From assembly GCA_902706205.1 (NCBI GenBank), contig CACSKA010000012.1:1-64000 (forward strand): a DNA stretch of 64,000 nt, given 5' to 3'. Below, in pieces: positions 18,226 to 27,519 of the stretch. Under the pieces are notes generated by a model. That model searched no databases. It saw only the letters and a list, made by a program, of their open reading frames with translations, and had not been told where the DNA came from. Position numbers and translations under genes: made by a program. Position 1 is the first letter of the stretch. The number at the start of each line of letters is the position of its first letter. The stretch comes from Chryseobacterium sp. 18061 (GTDB taxonomy: Bacteria; Pseudomonadota; Gammaproteobacteria; Enterobacterales; Enterobacteriaceae).

Positions 18226-18248
18226 AAAAGGCCCTCGGATGAGGGCCT
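18226..18248 (-). terminator. metF terminator
   Basis: On the minus strand GGCCCTC/GAGGGCC with a 4-nt loop is followed by TTTTC, 5 bp after the metF stop. Confidence 0.85.
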
Positions 18249-18252
18249 CTGT

Positions 18253-19143
18253 TTACACGCCCGGACGCACGCCAAGCGTGTGGCAGATGGCGTAGCTCAT
18301 CTCGGCGCGGTTCAGGGTGTAGAAGTGGAAATCCTTCACGCCTTCACGACTCAGGATTTTCACCATGTCCATCGCGATATTGGCGCCGACCAGTTTGCGG
18401 GTTTCCGCATCGTCGTCCAGCCCTTCAAACATTTTCGCCATCCAGGTTGGGATGCGCACGTTGGTCATGTCGGCAAATTTCTTCGCCTGTTTGAAATTCG
18501 ACACTGGCAGAATGCCAGGGATGATTTCTACGTCGATACCTGTCGAGGCGCAGCGGTCGCGGAAACGCAGGTAGCTTTCAACATCGAAGAAGAACTGCGT
18601 GATCGCACGGTTTGCGCCGGCGTCTACTTTACGTTTCAGGTTGAGCAAGTCAGCCTGCGCACTTTTCGCTTCCGGGTGCACTTCCGGGTACGCCGCGACT
18701 GAGATATCAAAGTCACCCACATCTTTCAGCAGCGCGACCAAGTCGGTGGCATACATGTCCGGCTTACCGCTGCCAGGCGGCAGGTCACCGCGCAGGGCGA
18801 CGATATGGCGAATGCCATTATTCCAGTAGTCCTGAGCGATGCCGCGCAGCTCGTCGCGAGTCGCGTCGATACAGGTCAGATGCGGTGCCGCTTCAAGCCC
18901 AGTGCGATCCTTGATGCCTTTAATGATGCTGTGCGTGCGGTCACGCTCACCCGAATTCGCACCGTAGGTAACGGAAACAAACTTCGGCTTCAGGCTGCTC
19001 AGGCGATCGATAGAGGCCCATAGGGTTTGCTCCATTTCACTGGTGCGCGGCGGGAAAAACTCAAAGGAAACATTAATCTGGCCCTGTACTTCTGCCAGGC
19101 TCTGATTCAGGGCTTCCCGCTGGTTGGCGTGAAAAAAGCTCAT
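18253..19143 (-). CDS. metF: 5,10-methylenetetrahydrofolate reductase
   Basis: FAD enzyme producing 5-methyltetrahydrofolate for methionine synthesis. The protein is 296 aa as in E. coli. A (beta/alpha)8 barrel with SFEFFPPRT (substrate-binding Glu), the FAD-contacting ALRGDLPPGSG loop and the ITQFFFD segment. Single-gene unit with four tandem MET boxes upstream, so repressed by MetJ with SAM. Confidence 0.98.
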   Translation of the reverse strand: MSFFHANQREALNQSLAEVQGQINVSFEFFPPRTSEMEQTLWASIDRLSSLKPKFVSVTYGANSGERDRTHSIIKGIKDRTGLEAAPHLTCIDATRDELRGIAQDYWNNGIRHIVALRGDLPPGSGKPDMYATDLVALLKDVGDFDISVAAYPEVHPEAKSAQADLLNLKRKVDAGANRAITQFFFDVESYLRFRDRCASTGIDVEIIPGILPVSNFKQAKKFADMTNVRIPTWMAKMFEGLDDDAETRKLVGANIAMDMVKILSREGVKDFHFYTLNRAEMSYAICHTLGVRPGV

Positions 19144-19184
19144 ACCTTACCTCTTCAATCGCATGTCGTTATATGTTGTGTTAT

Positions 19185-19216
19185 GAGCATCTATACGTTT
19201 AGACGTCCAGATGTAA
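19185..19216. promoter_or_regulatory. Four tandem MET boxes (MetJ operator) of metF
   Basis: Contiguous 8-mers GAGCATCT, ATACGTTT, AGACGTCC and AGATGTAA, each a variant of AGACGTCT. They lie 42 bp upstream of the metF start codon. MetJ dimers bind such arrays cooperatively. Confidence 0.9.
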
Positions 19217-19324
19217 AAATGACGGAAAAGAGTGATGACGTCAACAGAAAAAACAGCAGAAAGAGTGAGGAATGTTCAGCGAAGGTGAAAATAATTCATG
19301 GGAGGGTTGCGAGCATTAGCTCAT

Positions 19325-19399
19325 TCCCTCAGGGAGAGGGCGAAAATCAGTGCCGAGCGGTCCCCTCTCCCTTTGGGGAGAGGGTTAGGGTGAGAGGTG
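19325..19399. repeat. Two-core CCCTC/GAGGG palindromic repeat after metL
   Basis: Core 1 (CCCTCAGGGAGAGGG, 19325-19340) and core 2 (CCCCTCTCCC then GGGGAGAGGG, 19362-19384) are separated by a short spacer, and the right end reads TTAGGGTGAGAGG. The second core and right end match the outer end of the hairpin array at 49661-50025. It sits just past the metL stop and may serve as its 3' end. Confidence 0.7.
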
Positions 19400-19405
19400 C
19401 AAAAT

Positions 19406-21838
19406 CTACAGCAGCTGCGCCAGACGGTTAATGTCTGACTGAATAGCCCCGGCCGTCACGTCACGTCCTGCACCCGGGCCACGGATCACCAGCGGGTTAT
19501 CGCGATACCAGCGGCTTTCGATGGCAAAGACGTTATCACACGGCAGCAGTGCCGCCAGCGGATGCTCAGGGCGCACGGCTTCAACGCCGACACGCGCTTT
19601 GCCGTTGGCATCGAAACGCGCCACGTAGCGCAGCACAAGCCCCATTTCCTGCGCGGCTTCCAGACGCTGAATCATCTGCTCGTTCAGGTCTTCACCGTTC
19701 TCGAAGAAGTGATCGATAGAACCCTGTTCGCAATGCGATGGCACCAGCGATTCGACACGCACCTGGTCAGGCTCGATGTCGTAACCCGCTTCACGGGCGA
19801 GGATCACCAGCTTGCGCATGACATCTTTGCCGGACAAATCAACGCGCGGGTCCGGTTCAGTCAACCCTTGCTGCCACGCCTGATCCACCAGCTCGGTAAA
19901 CGGCACGGTGCCGTCGAACTGCAGGAACAGCCACGAAAGCGTGCCGGAGAAAATCCCACTGATGGACAGAATAGTATCGCCGCTGTCACGCAGATCGCGC
20001 ACGGTGAAATTCACCGGCAGGCCCGCGCCAACAGTAGCGTTATACAGCCAGTGGCGACCTGTTTTTTCGAACGCGTCGTGGATTTGGCGGTATTTGTCGC
20101 TGGTGCTAGCCCCGGCGAGTTTATTGGCACTGATCACGTGGAAACCGTGGCTGGCGAAATCCAGATACTGCTCGGCCAGCTGGGCGCTGGCGGTGACGTC
20201 AAGGACCACCAAATCATCGTACGGATGCGCACGCATCCACAGGAACAGCGATTCTTCGTCCTGCTCTACCGCTTCATCATTAAAGAATGCGAGCGCGCGG
20301 CTGGCGTCCAGTCCTTCGTAATTCAGCAGGCTACGGCGGCTGTCGACCACGCCTGCCAGCACAAACTCAAACCCGGTGCGCGCCGAAAGCGTGCTTTGCT
20401 CGCGGGCAAACAGCTCCAGCCAGCGTGAACCGATGTTACCTTTGCCGAACAGCACCAGCCCAATGCGCTTTTCAGCACGGAACAGCGACTGGTGCAGGCC
20501 CTGAATCAGGCTTTCGGTTGGCCCGGTACGCAGAACCGCCACCAGGCTGATGCCCTCTTCCGACTGCCAGGTGAACTCCACCGGCTGGCCTTTCAACTGT
20601 TGCCAGAAGCGATGGCAGTGCAAGGGGTTACGGGTCACGCCCGCACCTACCATAGCAATCAATGCCAGGCTCTGGCGTAAACGCAGCTCGCCCGGCAGGC
20701 CCGCTTCTTCGAGCAACTTCAGCGCGCTGTCCGCCACTTCGGCGGTATAGCAGAACTGCAGCAGATGACGGTCTGGGTGCGCGCCAACCGCCAGCGGGCG
20801 CACCTGCGCACGCTTAAAAATAAGCTCGATTTCTTTATGCGCCAGCTTAAAGTCCTGGCTGGTCGGAACCTGGAATTCAATCAGACAAACGTCATCATGG
20901 CTGGTGACGATACGCGCCCCGGTTCCGGAAGCGAGCACGCGTTCAATACGGGTTGAGCCCTGATCCGGGGTATAACTGCAGCGCAGCTGTAAATCGATAT
21001 CACTGCCGGAGACGGGTTGCAGCGTACGGGCATGAAGCACTGGAGCTGCCAGACGCGCCAGTTCACTGGCTTCGTCGAGACGCAGCAGCGGCAGCAGACA
21101 TGCATCTTTCACTTTACGCGGGTCGGCGCTGTACACCCCTGCCACGTCACTCCAGATGGTGACGCGAGACACGCCCGCCAGGGCGCCAATTTGCGTTGCC
21201 GAGTAGTCAGAGCCGTTGCGACCGAGCAGCACCGTGCCACCTTCAATGTCGCGACTGATAAACCCGGTGACCACCAGACGTTTGTTTGGATGCTGTGCCA
21301 GCAGTTGCTGAAGCAGCGGGAAAGAGAGGCCTTCATCGACTTGTGGCTGAGCGCCGCGCTCGGCGCGCAGAAACGCACGCGCATCGAGCCAGGCGGCGTC
21401 CAGACCTTGTTGTTGCAAAACGGCGGCCATCAAACGCGCGGACCACACTTCGCCGTGGCCCACGACTTCGGCGTAAACCACCTCATTGATACCGCCGTCG
21501 AGGAGCGTGGCCAGACGTTCAAGATCGTGAATAAATTCAGCGATCATGCTGTCGGCCACCTCGGCAGGCAGCAGCCCGGTCATCAGTTCAATCTGATAAC
21601 GGCGCAGCGCCTGCTGAACCTGATGCGCAGAAAGTCTGTCGGTCTGGCTGAGTTTCAGCCAGCTGATCAGCTGGTTGGTGGTGCTGCCCGCAGCGGAAAC
21701 GACCATCATGTCTTCTGGCTGCGAGTGCTCAGCCATAATCCCTGCCACGCGCAGGTAACATTTCACATCCGCCAGACTACTTCCACCAAACTTATGCAGT
21801 TGACGAGCTTTCGTCCCTGCCTGCGCTATCACACTCAT
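19406..21838 (-). CDS. metL: Bifunctional aspartokinase II/homoserine dehydrogenase II
   Basis: First and third steps of the aspartate route to methionine. The protein is 810 aa, the E. coli length. The N-terminal kinase (HKFGGSSLADVKCY near residue 15; about 1-300) is followed by an ACT-like linker and a homoserine dehydrogenase domain from about residue 460 (LVLFGKGNIGSRWLEL) with catalytic ISANKLAGA. It starts 2 bp after the metB stop and forms metBL under MetJ control. Confidence 0.98.
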   Translation of the reverse strand: MSVIAQAGTKARQLHKFGGSSLADVKCYLRVAGIMAEHSQPEDMMVVSAAGSTTNQLISWLKLSQTDRLSAHQVQQALRRYQIELMTGLLPAEVADSMIAEFIHDLERLATLLDGGINEVVYAEVVGHGEVWSARLMAAVLQQQGLDAAWLDARAFLRAERGAQPQVDEGLSFPLLQQLLAQHPNKRLVVTGFISRDIEGGTVLLGRNGSDYSATQIGALAGVSRVTIWSDVAGVYSADPRKVKDACLLPLLRLDEASELARLAAPVLHARTLQPVSGSDIDLQLRCSYTPDQGSTRIERVLASGTGARIVTSHDDVCLIEFQVPTSQDFKLAHKEIELIFKRAQVRPLAVGAHPDRHLLQFCYTAEVADSALKLLEEAGLPGELRLRQSLALIAMVGAGVTRNPLHCHRFWQQLKGQPVEFTWQSEEGISLVAVLRTGPTESLIQGLHQSLFRAEKRIGLVLFGKGNIGSRWLELFAREQSTLSARTGFEFVLAGVVDSRRSLLNYEGLDASRALAFFNDEAVEQDEESLFLWMRAHPYDDLVVLDVTASAQLAEQYLDFASHGFHVISANKLAGASTSDKYRQIHDAFEKTGRHWLYNATVGAGLPVNFTVRDLRDSGDTILSISGIFSGTLSWLFLQFDGTVPFTELVDQAWQQGLTEPDPRVDLSGKDVMRKLVILAREAGYDIEPDQVRVESLVPSHCEQGSIDHFFENGEDLNEQMIQRLEAAQEMGLVLRYVARFDANGKARVGVEAVRPEHPLAALLPCDNVFAIESRWYRDNPLVIRGPGAGRDVTAGAIQSDINRLAQLL

Positions 21839-21840
21839 GT

Positions 21841-23001
21841 TTACTCCTCGTTTGCTGCCCGGAACCCATTTTCCAGGTCGGCAATTAAATCTTCACTGTC
21901 TTCAATACCGGTAGAAATACGCAGCAGCGTTTCTGAAATCCCTGCCGCTGCACGTGCTTCTGGCGCCATGCCCGCGTGAGTCATGGTTGCTGCGTGAGAA
22001 ATCAAACTTTCCACGCCGCCTAACGATTCTGCCAGCGTGAACAACTCCAGCCCACCCAGGAAACGGCGCAGGGTGTTTTCGTCACCGTCCAGTTCAAAAC
22101 TGAGCATTGCGCCGAAGCCTTTTTGTTGACGGGCCGCGATTTCATGGCCTTGGTTTTCCGGCAGAGAAGGATGATACAGCTTTTTCACCAGCGGTTGCTG
22201 CTTCAGGAACTCAACAATTGCCGTGGCGTTGCGCTGGGCCACTTCCATACGCGGAGAGAGCGTACGCAGGCCGCGCAGCAGCAGGTAGCTGTCAAACGCC
22301 CCGCCGGTGACGCCGATATTATTCGCCCACCATGCCAGTTCAGTGACAGTTTCCTGCTCTTTGGCAATCACCACGCCCGCGACGACATCGGAATGGCCGT
22401 TCAGGTATTTGGTGCAGGAATGCAGAACCAGATCGGCACCAAGCGCCAACGGGTTTTGTAGTGCCGGGCTGAGGAAGGTGTTATCCACCACGCTCACGGC
22501 CCCGGCTTCACGCGCCAGCTCACAGATTTTCGCAATATCCACGACACGCAACAACGGATTACTTGGGCTTTCGACCAGAACCAGCTTCGGTTTTTCCGCC
22601 AGCGCAGCTTTAAGCGCCTGCTCGTTGCTCTGATCAACAAACAGCACGCGATAACAGCCGCGTTTTGCCAGGCTGTCGAACAAACGATAGCTGCCGCCAT
22701 AACAGTCATGTGGCGCCACCAGCAGATCGCCCGGCTTCAGGTAAACGGTGGTGACAAGGAGAATGGCGGACATGCCGGTGTTCGTCAGAACAGCACCCGC
22801 GCCGCCTTCCAGTTCTGCCAGCGCACGCTGCACGACATCACGCGTCGGGTTACCGCGACGGGAATAGTCATGGGCACGCGGTTCGTTAAATCCGGTGAAA
22901 TTATAAGTACTGGAGAGGTGGATCGGGGGGACAACGCAGCCATATTGCTCGTCATCATTTAACCCGCTACGCACTGCGATAGTGGCTTGTTTACGCGTCA
23001 T
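21841..23001 (-). CDS. metB: Cystathionine gamma-synthase
   Basis: PLP enzyme joining O-succinylhomoserine and cysteine. The protein is 386 aa as in E. coli. The PLP lysine is Lys198 in LVLHSCTKYLNGHSDV; the phosphate-binding NTGMSAI and the YSRRGNPTR motif are present. First gene of metBL, divergent from metJ across an array of MET boxes. Confidence 0.98.
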   Translation of the reverse strand: MTRKQATIAVRSGLNDDEQYGCVVPPIHLSSTYNFTGFNEPRAHDYSRRGNPTRDVVQRALAELEGGAGAVLTNTGMSAILLVTTVYLKPGDLLVAPHDCYGGSYRLFDSLAKRGCYRVLFVDQSNEQALKAALAEKPKLVLVESPSNPLLRVVDIAKICELAREAGAVSVVDNTFLSPALQNPLALGADLVLHSCTKYLNGHSDVVAGVVIAKEQETVTELAWWANNIGVTGGAFDSYLLLRGLRTLSPRMEVAQRNATAIVEFLKQQPLVKKLYHPSLPENQGHEIAARQQKGFGAMLSFELDGDENTLRRFLGGLELFTLAESLGGVESLISHAATMTHAGMAPEARAAAGISETLLRISTGIEDSEDLIADLENGFRAANEE

Positions 23002-23062
23002 GGTGAATCGTTCCTGGCTTCATCGGTGAAAAGTCAGGCCTCAGAGTAACCACTGCCACAAT

Positions 23063-23110
23063 GGACGTCAATACATCTGGACATCTAAACTTCTTTGCGT
23101 ATAGATTGAG
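23063..23110. promoter_or_regulatory. Six tandem MET boxes between metB and metJ
   Basis: Contiguous 8-mers GGACGTCA, ATACATCT, GGACATCT, AAACTTCT, TTGCGTAT and AGATTGAG. The first four match AGACGTCT well, the last two weakly. The location fits MetJ repression of metBL and autoregulation of metJ. Confidence 0.88.
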
Positions 23111-23263
23111 CAATCGGGAAATAGCCGTTAAAATTATATGCATTAGCGCACATACACAGAGGCTTTGCTGGTGTCATGGTCACACCTCTCAGGTAAACTG
23201 TGCGGGATTATGGTCCGGGCGCGCGCCCTGGCCTTTTATTAATGATTAGAGGATGAGAGTCTC

Positions 23264-23581
23264 ATGGCTGAATGGAGCGGCGAATATATCAGCCCCTACG
23301 CTGAGCACGGTAAGAAGAGCGAGCAAGTTAAAAAAATTACGGTGTCCATTCCTCTGAAGGTTTTGAAAATCCTCACCGATGAACGTACCCGTCGCCAGGT
23401 GAACAACCTGCGCCACGCCACTAACAGCGAGCTGCTGTGTGAAGCGTTCCTACATGCGTTTACCGGTCAACCGCTGCCGAATGATGAAGATCTGCGCAAA
23501 GAGCGTAGTGATGAAATTCCGGAAGCAGCGAAGATTATTATGCGTGAACTGGGGATCGACCCGGATACGTGGGAATACTGA
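23264..23581 (+). CDS. metJ: Methionine repressor MetJ
   Basis: Ribbon-helix-helix repressor of the met regulon with SAM as corepressor. The protein is 105 aa, nearly identical to E. coli; the DNA-contacting beta strand is KKITVSIPLKVLKIL (about residues 22-36), followed by the RRQVNNLRHATNSELL helices. An AGAGGATGAGAG ribosome site precedes the ATG. Divergent from metB. Confidence 0.98.
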   Translation: MAEWSGEYISPYAEHGKKSEQVKKITVSIPLKVLKILTDERTRRQVNNLRHATNSELLCEAFLHAFTGQPLPNDEDLRKERSDEIPEAAKIIMRELGIDPDTWEY

Positions 23582-23592
23582 TTTTCAGATAC

Positions 23593-23619
23593 AAAAAAGG
23601 CGCCTTTCGGCGCCTTTTT
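23593..23619. terminator. Bidirectional terminator between metJ and rpmE
   Basis: AAAAAAGGCGCC then TTTCGGCGCCTTTTT: GGCGCC self-complementary stem with flanking A and T tracts, serving both convergent genes. Confidence 0.92.
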
Positions 23620-23629
23620 CTCGGGTAGC

Positions 23630-23842
23630 TTATTTAGCGCCCGGGATGCTGAAACGCTTGTTGAAGCGGTCAACACGACCACCGGTAGCAACGTCACGCT
23701 GCTTGCCAGTGTAGAACGGGTGGCATTTGCCGCACACGTCCAGGTTCAGATCGTGACCAACGGTAGAACGGATGGTCATTACGTTACCGCAAGAACAGTT
23801 TGCAGTAATTTCTGCGTAATTTGGGTGAATACCTTTTTTCAT
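23630..23842 (-). CDS. rpmE: Ribosomal protein L31 (zinc-binding form)
   Basis: 50S subunit protein contacting the central protuberance and bridging to the 30S head. The protein is 70 aa as in E. coli, with zinc ligands Cys16, Cys18, Cys37 and Cys40, so this is the C+ type replaced by a zinc-free paralogue under zinc limitation. The ATG at 23842 has GGTTTCCC upstream; a longer in-frame start was rejected. E. coli yiiX, normally next to it, is absent. Confidence 0.97.
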   Translation of the reverse strand: MKKGIHPNYAEITANCSCGNVMTIRSTVGHDLNLDVCGKCHPFYTGKQRDVATGGRVDRFNKRFSIPGAK

Positions 23843-24048
23843 GGGAAACCTCAGTAAAGGCCACGCCGCTCTTCCAGCCCTAACGCCAGACACCGCGTGA
23901 AGTTAATAGTATAGGTCTTTTGATAGCACAAATGTGCACCAAAGGCGGCGAATCATACAGAATATAACCAGGGGTTGCAATCTGATCCGCACGTCGCCTT
24001 AGTGTAATGTGTATACTAACGCGCTCCTTTTCAAGTCAGGAAGATTCG

Positions 24049-26247
24049 ATGCCCGTCGCACACGTTGCCCTGCCCGTTCCGCTTCCCCGTACCTTTGACT
24101 ATGTGCTGCCAGATGGCATTAGCGCTCAGGCCGGGTGTCGCGTACGCGTGCCGTTTGGCAAGCAGCAAGAACGCGTGGGAATTGTGGTCTCAGTCAGCGA
24201 CGACAGCGAACTGCCGCTCAAGGATTTGAAAAGCGTCATTGAAGTACTGGATGACGATCCCGTTTATTCGCCTGCCGTCTGGCGCATGCTGCAATGGGCT
24301 ACAGACTATTATCACCATCCAATTGGCGATGTGCTGTTTCACGCGCTGCCGATTCTGCTGCGTCAGGGGAAACCCGCCAGCGCCGCGCCGCTGTGGTACT
24401 GGTATGCGACGGAGCAGGGTCAGGCGGTGGATATCCACGCGCTTAAGCGCTCCGCCAAACAACAGCAGGCGCTGGCCGCACTGCGTCAGGGTAAAATCTG
24501 GCGTCATCAGGTTGCCGACTTAGAATTCAACGATGCTGCCCTGCAAGGCCTGCGTAAAAAAGGTTATAGCGATCTGGCGAGCGAAGCGCCTGCGATTTCC
24601 GACTGGCGCAATGGCTATGCAGTTACCGGCGAGCGTCTGCGCCTGAACACCGAGCAAGCCACCGCCGTTGGGGCCATTCACAGCGCATCGGACAAATTTT
24701 CCGCTTGGCTGCTGGCGGGCGTCACCGGTTCCGGCAAAACCGAAGTCTATCTTAGCGTGCTGGAAAACGTGCTGGCGCAGGGGAAACAGGCGCTGGTGAT
24801 GGTGCCGGAAATCGGCCTCACTCCGCAGACCATCGCCCGTTTTCGCGAACGTTTTAACGCACCGGTCGAAGTGCTGCACTCGGCGCTCAATGACAGCGAA
24901 CGCCTGTCGGCCTGGCTAAAAGCGAAAAATGGCGAAGCCGGGATTGTGATTGGTACCCGATCGTCCTTATTTACCCCGTTCAAAAACCTCGGCGTGATTG
25001 TCATCGACGAAGAACACGACAGCTCCTACAAGCAGCAGGAAGGCTGGCGCTATCACGCCCGCGATCTGGCGGTGTGGCGCGCGCACAATGAGCAAATCCC
25101 AATCATTCTCGGCTCCGCAACGCCCGCCCTGGAAACATTGCACAACGTTCGCCAGGGAAAATACCACCAGCTCAAACTGACCAAACGCGCCGGGAACGCA
25201 CGTCCGGCGACTCAGCACGTGCTGGATTTGAAAAGCCAGCAATTACAGGCCGGACTTTCTCCGGCGTTAATCAGCCGGATGCGCCAGCATTTGCAAGCCG
25301 ATAATCAGGTCATTTTGTTCCTCAACCGTCGCGGTTATGCTCCGACGCTACTGTGCCATGAATGCGGCTGGATAGCGGAATGCCCGCGCTGCGACAGCTA
25401 TTACACGCTGCATCAGACCCATCGTCATCTGCGTTGCCATCATTGCGACAGCCAGCGCCCCATTCCGCGTCAGTGCCCCTCCTGCGGCTCGACGCATCTG
25501 GTGCCGGTGGGTTTAGGTACCGAACAGCTTGAGGACGTGCTGGCGCCGATGTTTTCCAACGTCCCGATTTCGCGTATAGACCGCGATACCACCAGCCGCA
25601 AAGGTGCGCTGGAACAATACCTGGCGGAAGTGCATCGCGGCGGAGCGCGTATTCTCATCGGCACCCAAATGCTGGCCAAAGGCCACCACTTCCCTGATGT
25701 CACTCTCGTGGCGCTGCTTGATGTCGACGGCGCACTGTTCTCGGCCGATTTCCGTTCTGCCGAGCGTTTCGCTCAGTTGTATACCCAGGTTTCTGGCCGT
25801 GCGGGCCGGGCCGGGAAACAGGGTGAGGTGATTTTGCAAACCCATCACCCGGAACATCCTCTGCTGCAAACGCTGTTGCATCAAGGCTATGATGCCTTTG
25901 CTCAGCAGGCGCTGGCAGAACGTCAAACGCTTCAACTGCCGCCGTGGACAAGCCACGTGCTGATCCGCGCGGAAGATCACAATAATCAGGAAGCACCTCT
26001 GTTTCTCCAGCAGCTGCGCAATTTACTGCAGGCCAGCCCGCTGGCGGATGACAAACTGTGGCTACTCGGCCCGGTACCGGCTCTCGCGCCAAAACGCGGC
26101 GGCCGCTGGCGCTGGCAAATCGTGCTGCAACACCCGTCACGTTTGCGTTTACAGCATATCGTCAGTGGGGCTATGGCGCTGATAAATACCCTTCCCGCCT
26201 CGCGAAAAGTGAAATGGGTGCTGGACGTTGATCCAATAGAAGGCTAA
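24049..26247 (+). CDS. priA: Primosomal replication restart helicase PriA
   Basis: Recognises stalled forks and reloads DnaB. The protein is 732 aa, the E. coli length. An N-terminal 3'-DNA-binding domain (MPVAHVALPVPLPRTFDY) precedes helicase motifs GVTGSGKTE (Walker A) and VIDEEHDSSYKQQ (DEEH Walker B). Eight zinc cysteines (CHEC, CPRC, CHHC and CPSC pairs, about residues 436-480) interrupt the helicase core. The ATG at 24049 follows AGGAAGATTCG. Divergent from rpmE. Confidence 0.98.
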   Translation: MPVAHVALPVPLPRTFDYVLPDGISAQAGCRVRVPFGKQQERVGIVVSVSDDSELPLKDLKSVIEVLDDDPVYSPAVWRMLQWATDYYHHPIGDVLFHALPILLRQGKPASAAPLWYWYATEQGQAVDIHALKRSAKQQQALAALRQGKIWRHQVADLEFNDAALQGLRKKGYSDLASEAPAISDWRNGYAVTGERLRLNTEQATAVGAIHSASDKFSAWLLAGVTGSGKTEVYLSVLENVLAQGKQALVMVPEIGLTPQTIARFRERFNAPVEVLHSALNDSERLSAWLKAKNGEAGIVIGTRSSLFTPFKNLGVIVIDEEHDSSYKQQEGWRYHARDLAVWRAHNEQIPIILGSATPALETLHNVRQGKYHQLKLTKRAGNARPATQHVLDLKSQQLQAGLSPALISRMRQHLQADNQVILFLNRRGYAPTLLCHECGWIAECPRCDSYYTLHQTHRHLRCHHCDSQRPIPRQCPSCGSTHLVPVGLGTEQLEDVLAPMFSNVPISRIDRDTTSRKGALEQYLAEVHRGGARILIGTQMLAKGHHFPDVTLVALLDVDGALFSADFRSAERFAQLYTQVSGRAGRAGKQGEVILQTHHPEHPLLQTLLHQGYDAFAQQALAERQTLQLPPWTSHVLIRAEDHNNQEAPLFLQQLRNLLQASPLADDKLWLLGPVPALAPKRGGRWRWQIVLQHPSRLRLQHIVSGAMALINTLPASRKVKWVLDVDPIEG

Positions 26248-26397
26248 CCCCTTGAGCTGCGAGGCAGATCGAAAAATTTAGCTTCCGTCACAATTTTCAT
26301 GAAATTTCTGTAACTCCCCTGACTTACTCTCTGATAAAAAAGAGACTGTTGTCAGAGACAGCGGAAGTCTCTGCCCCCGTCAGTGAGGAGAACCCAG

Positions 26398-27426
26398 GTG
26401 AAGTCCAAAAAAGAGGTTGTTTCGGCAACCATGAAGGATGTGGCTCAGAAAGCGAATGTCTCAACGGCAACCGTTTCCCGGGCATTGATGAACCCCGACA
26501 AAGTGTCGCAGTCCACGCGTAATAAAGTGGAGCAGGCCGCGCTGGAAGTGGGATATTTCCCACAGTCTTTGGGCCGAAACATGAAGCGTAACGAGTCGAG
26601 AACCATTCTGGTGATTGTGCCGGACATCTGCGATCCTTTCTTTAGTGAAATCATCCGGGGTATCGAAATTACCGCTGCTGAGCAGGGGTATCTGGTGCTG
26701 ATTGGCGACTGCGCTCATCAGAATCAGCAGGAAAAAACCTTCATCGATCTCATCATCACCAAACAAATCGACGGCATGCTGCTGCTGGGTTCACGCCTGC
26801 CGTTCGACGCCAGCATTGAAGAGCAACGGAATTTGCCACCAATGGTCATGGCCAATGAGTTTGCACCTGAACTCGAACTGCCGACGGTTCACATCGACAA
26901 CCTCACCGCTTCCTTTAACGCCGTGAATTTCCTGCATGAACTCGGACATAAGCGCATTGGCTGCATCGCCGGGCCTGAAGAAATGCCGTTGTGCCACTAT
27001 CGTTTGCAGGGCTACGTGCAGGCGCTGCGCCGCAGCGGGATTACCGTCGATCCGCACTACATCGCTCGCGGTAACTTTACCTTCGAGGCCGGGGCAACCG
27101 CGCTGGAACAGTTGTTGGCACTCCCTCAGCCGCCGACGGCCATCTTCTGCCACAGCGACATTATGGCGCTGGGCGCGCTGTCGCTGGCTAAACGCCGCGG
27201 CCTGAAAGTGCCGGAAGATCTATCGATTATCGGCTTCGATAACATTTCTCTCTCGGAATTTTGCGACCCCCCGCTCACCACCGTTTCCCAACCGCGTTTT
27301 GATATCGGGCGTGAAGCAATGCTGCTATTGCTCGACCAGCTTAGCGGTCAAAATGTCAGCAGCGGTTCCCGCCTGCTCGACTGTGAACTGGTGGTTCGCG
27401 GTAGTACCACAAAAAATAAGCCTTAA
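26398..27426 (+). CDS. cytR: Transcriptional repressor CytR
   Basis: LacI-family repressor of nucleoside uptake and catabolism, antagonised by cytidine and acting with CRP. The protein is 342 aa (E. coli 341). The helix-turn-helix MKDVAQKANVSTATVSRAL is followed by a periplasmic-binding-like effector domain. The start is GTG at 26398: GAGGAG lies 7 nt upstream and the residues after it (KSKKE) match E. coli MKAKKQE. ftsN follows on the same strand. Confidence 0.95.
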   Translation: MKSKKEVVSATMKDVAQKANVSTATVSRALMNPDKVSQSTRNKVEQAALEVGYFPQSLGRNMKRNESRTILVIVPDICDPFFSEIIRGIEITAAEQGYLVLIGDCAHQNQQEKTFIDLIITKQIDGMLLLGSRLPFDASIEEQRNLPPMVMANEFAPELELPTVHIDNLTASFNAVNFLHELGHKRIGCIAGPEEMPLCHYRLQGYVQALRRSGITVDPHYIARGNFTFEAGATALEQLLALPQPPTAIFCHSDIMALGALSLAKRRGLKVPEDLSIIGFDNISLSEFCDPPLTTVSQPRFDIGREAMLLLLDQLSGQNVSSGSRLLDCELVVRGSTTKNKP

Positions 27427-27519
27427 ACTAAACGGCTTTCAGACTAGCGGTTCTGGTCAAAGCCCCGCCGCTTAAGTAACATGGCGGGCTGATGAACGAA
27501 TAAATACAGCGAAACGACA

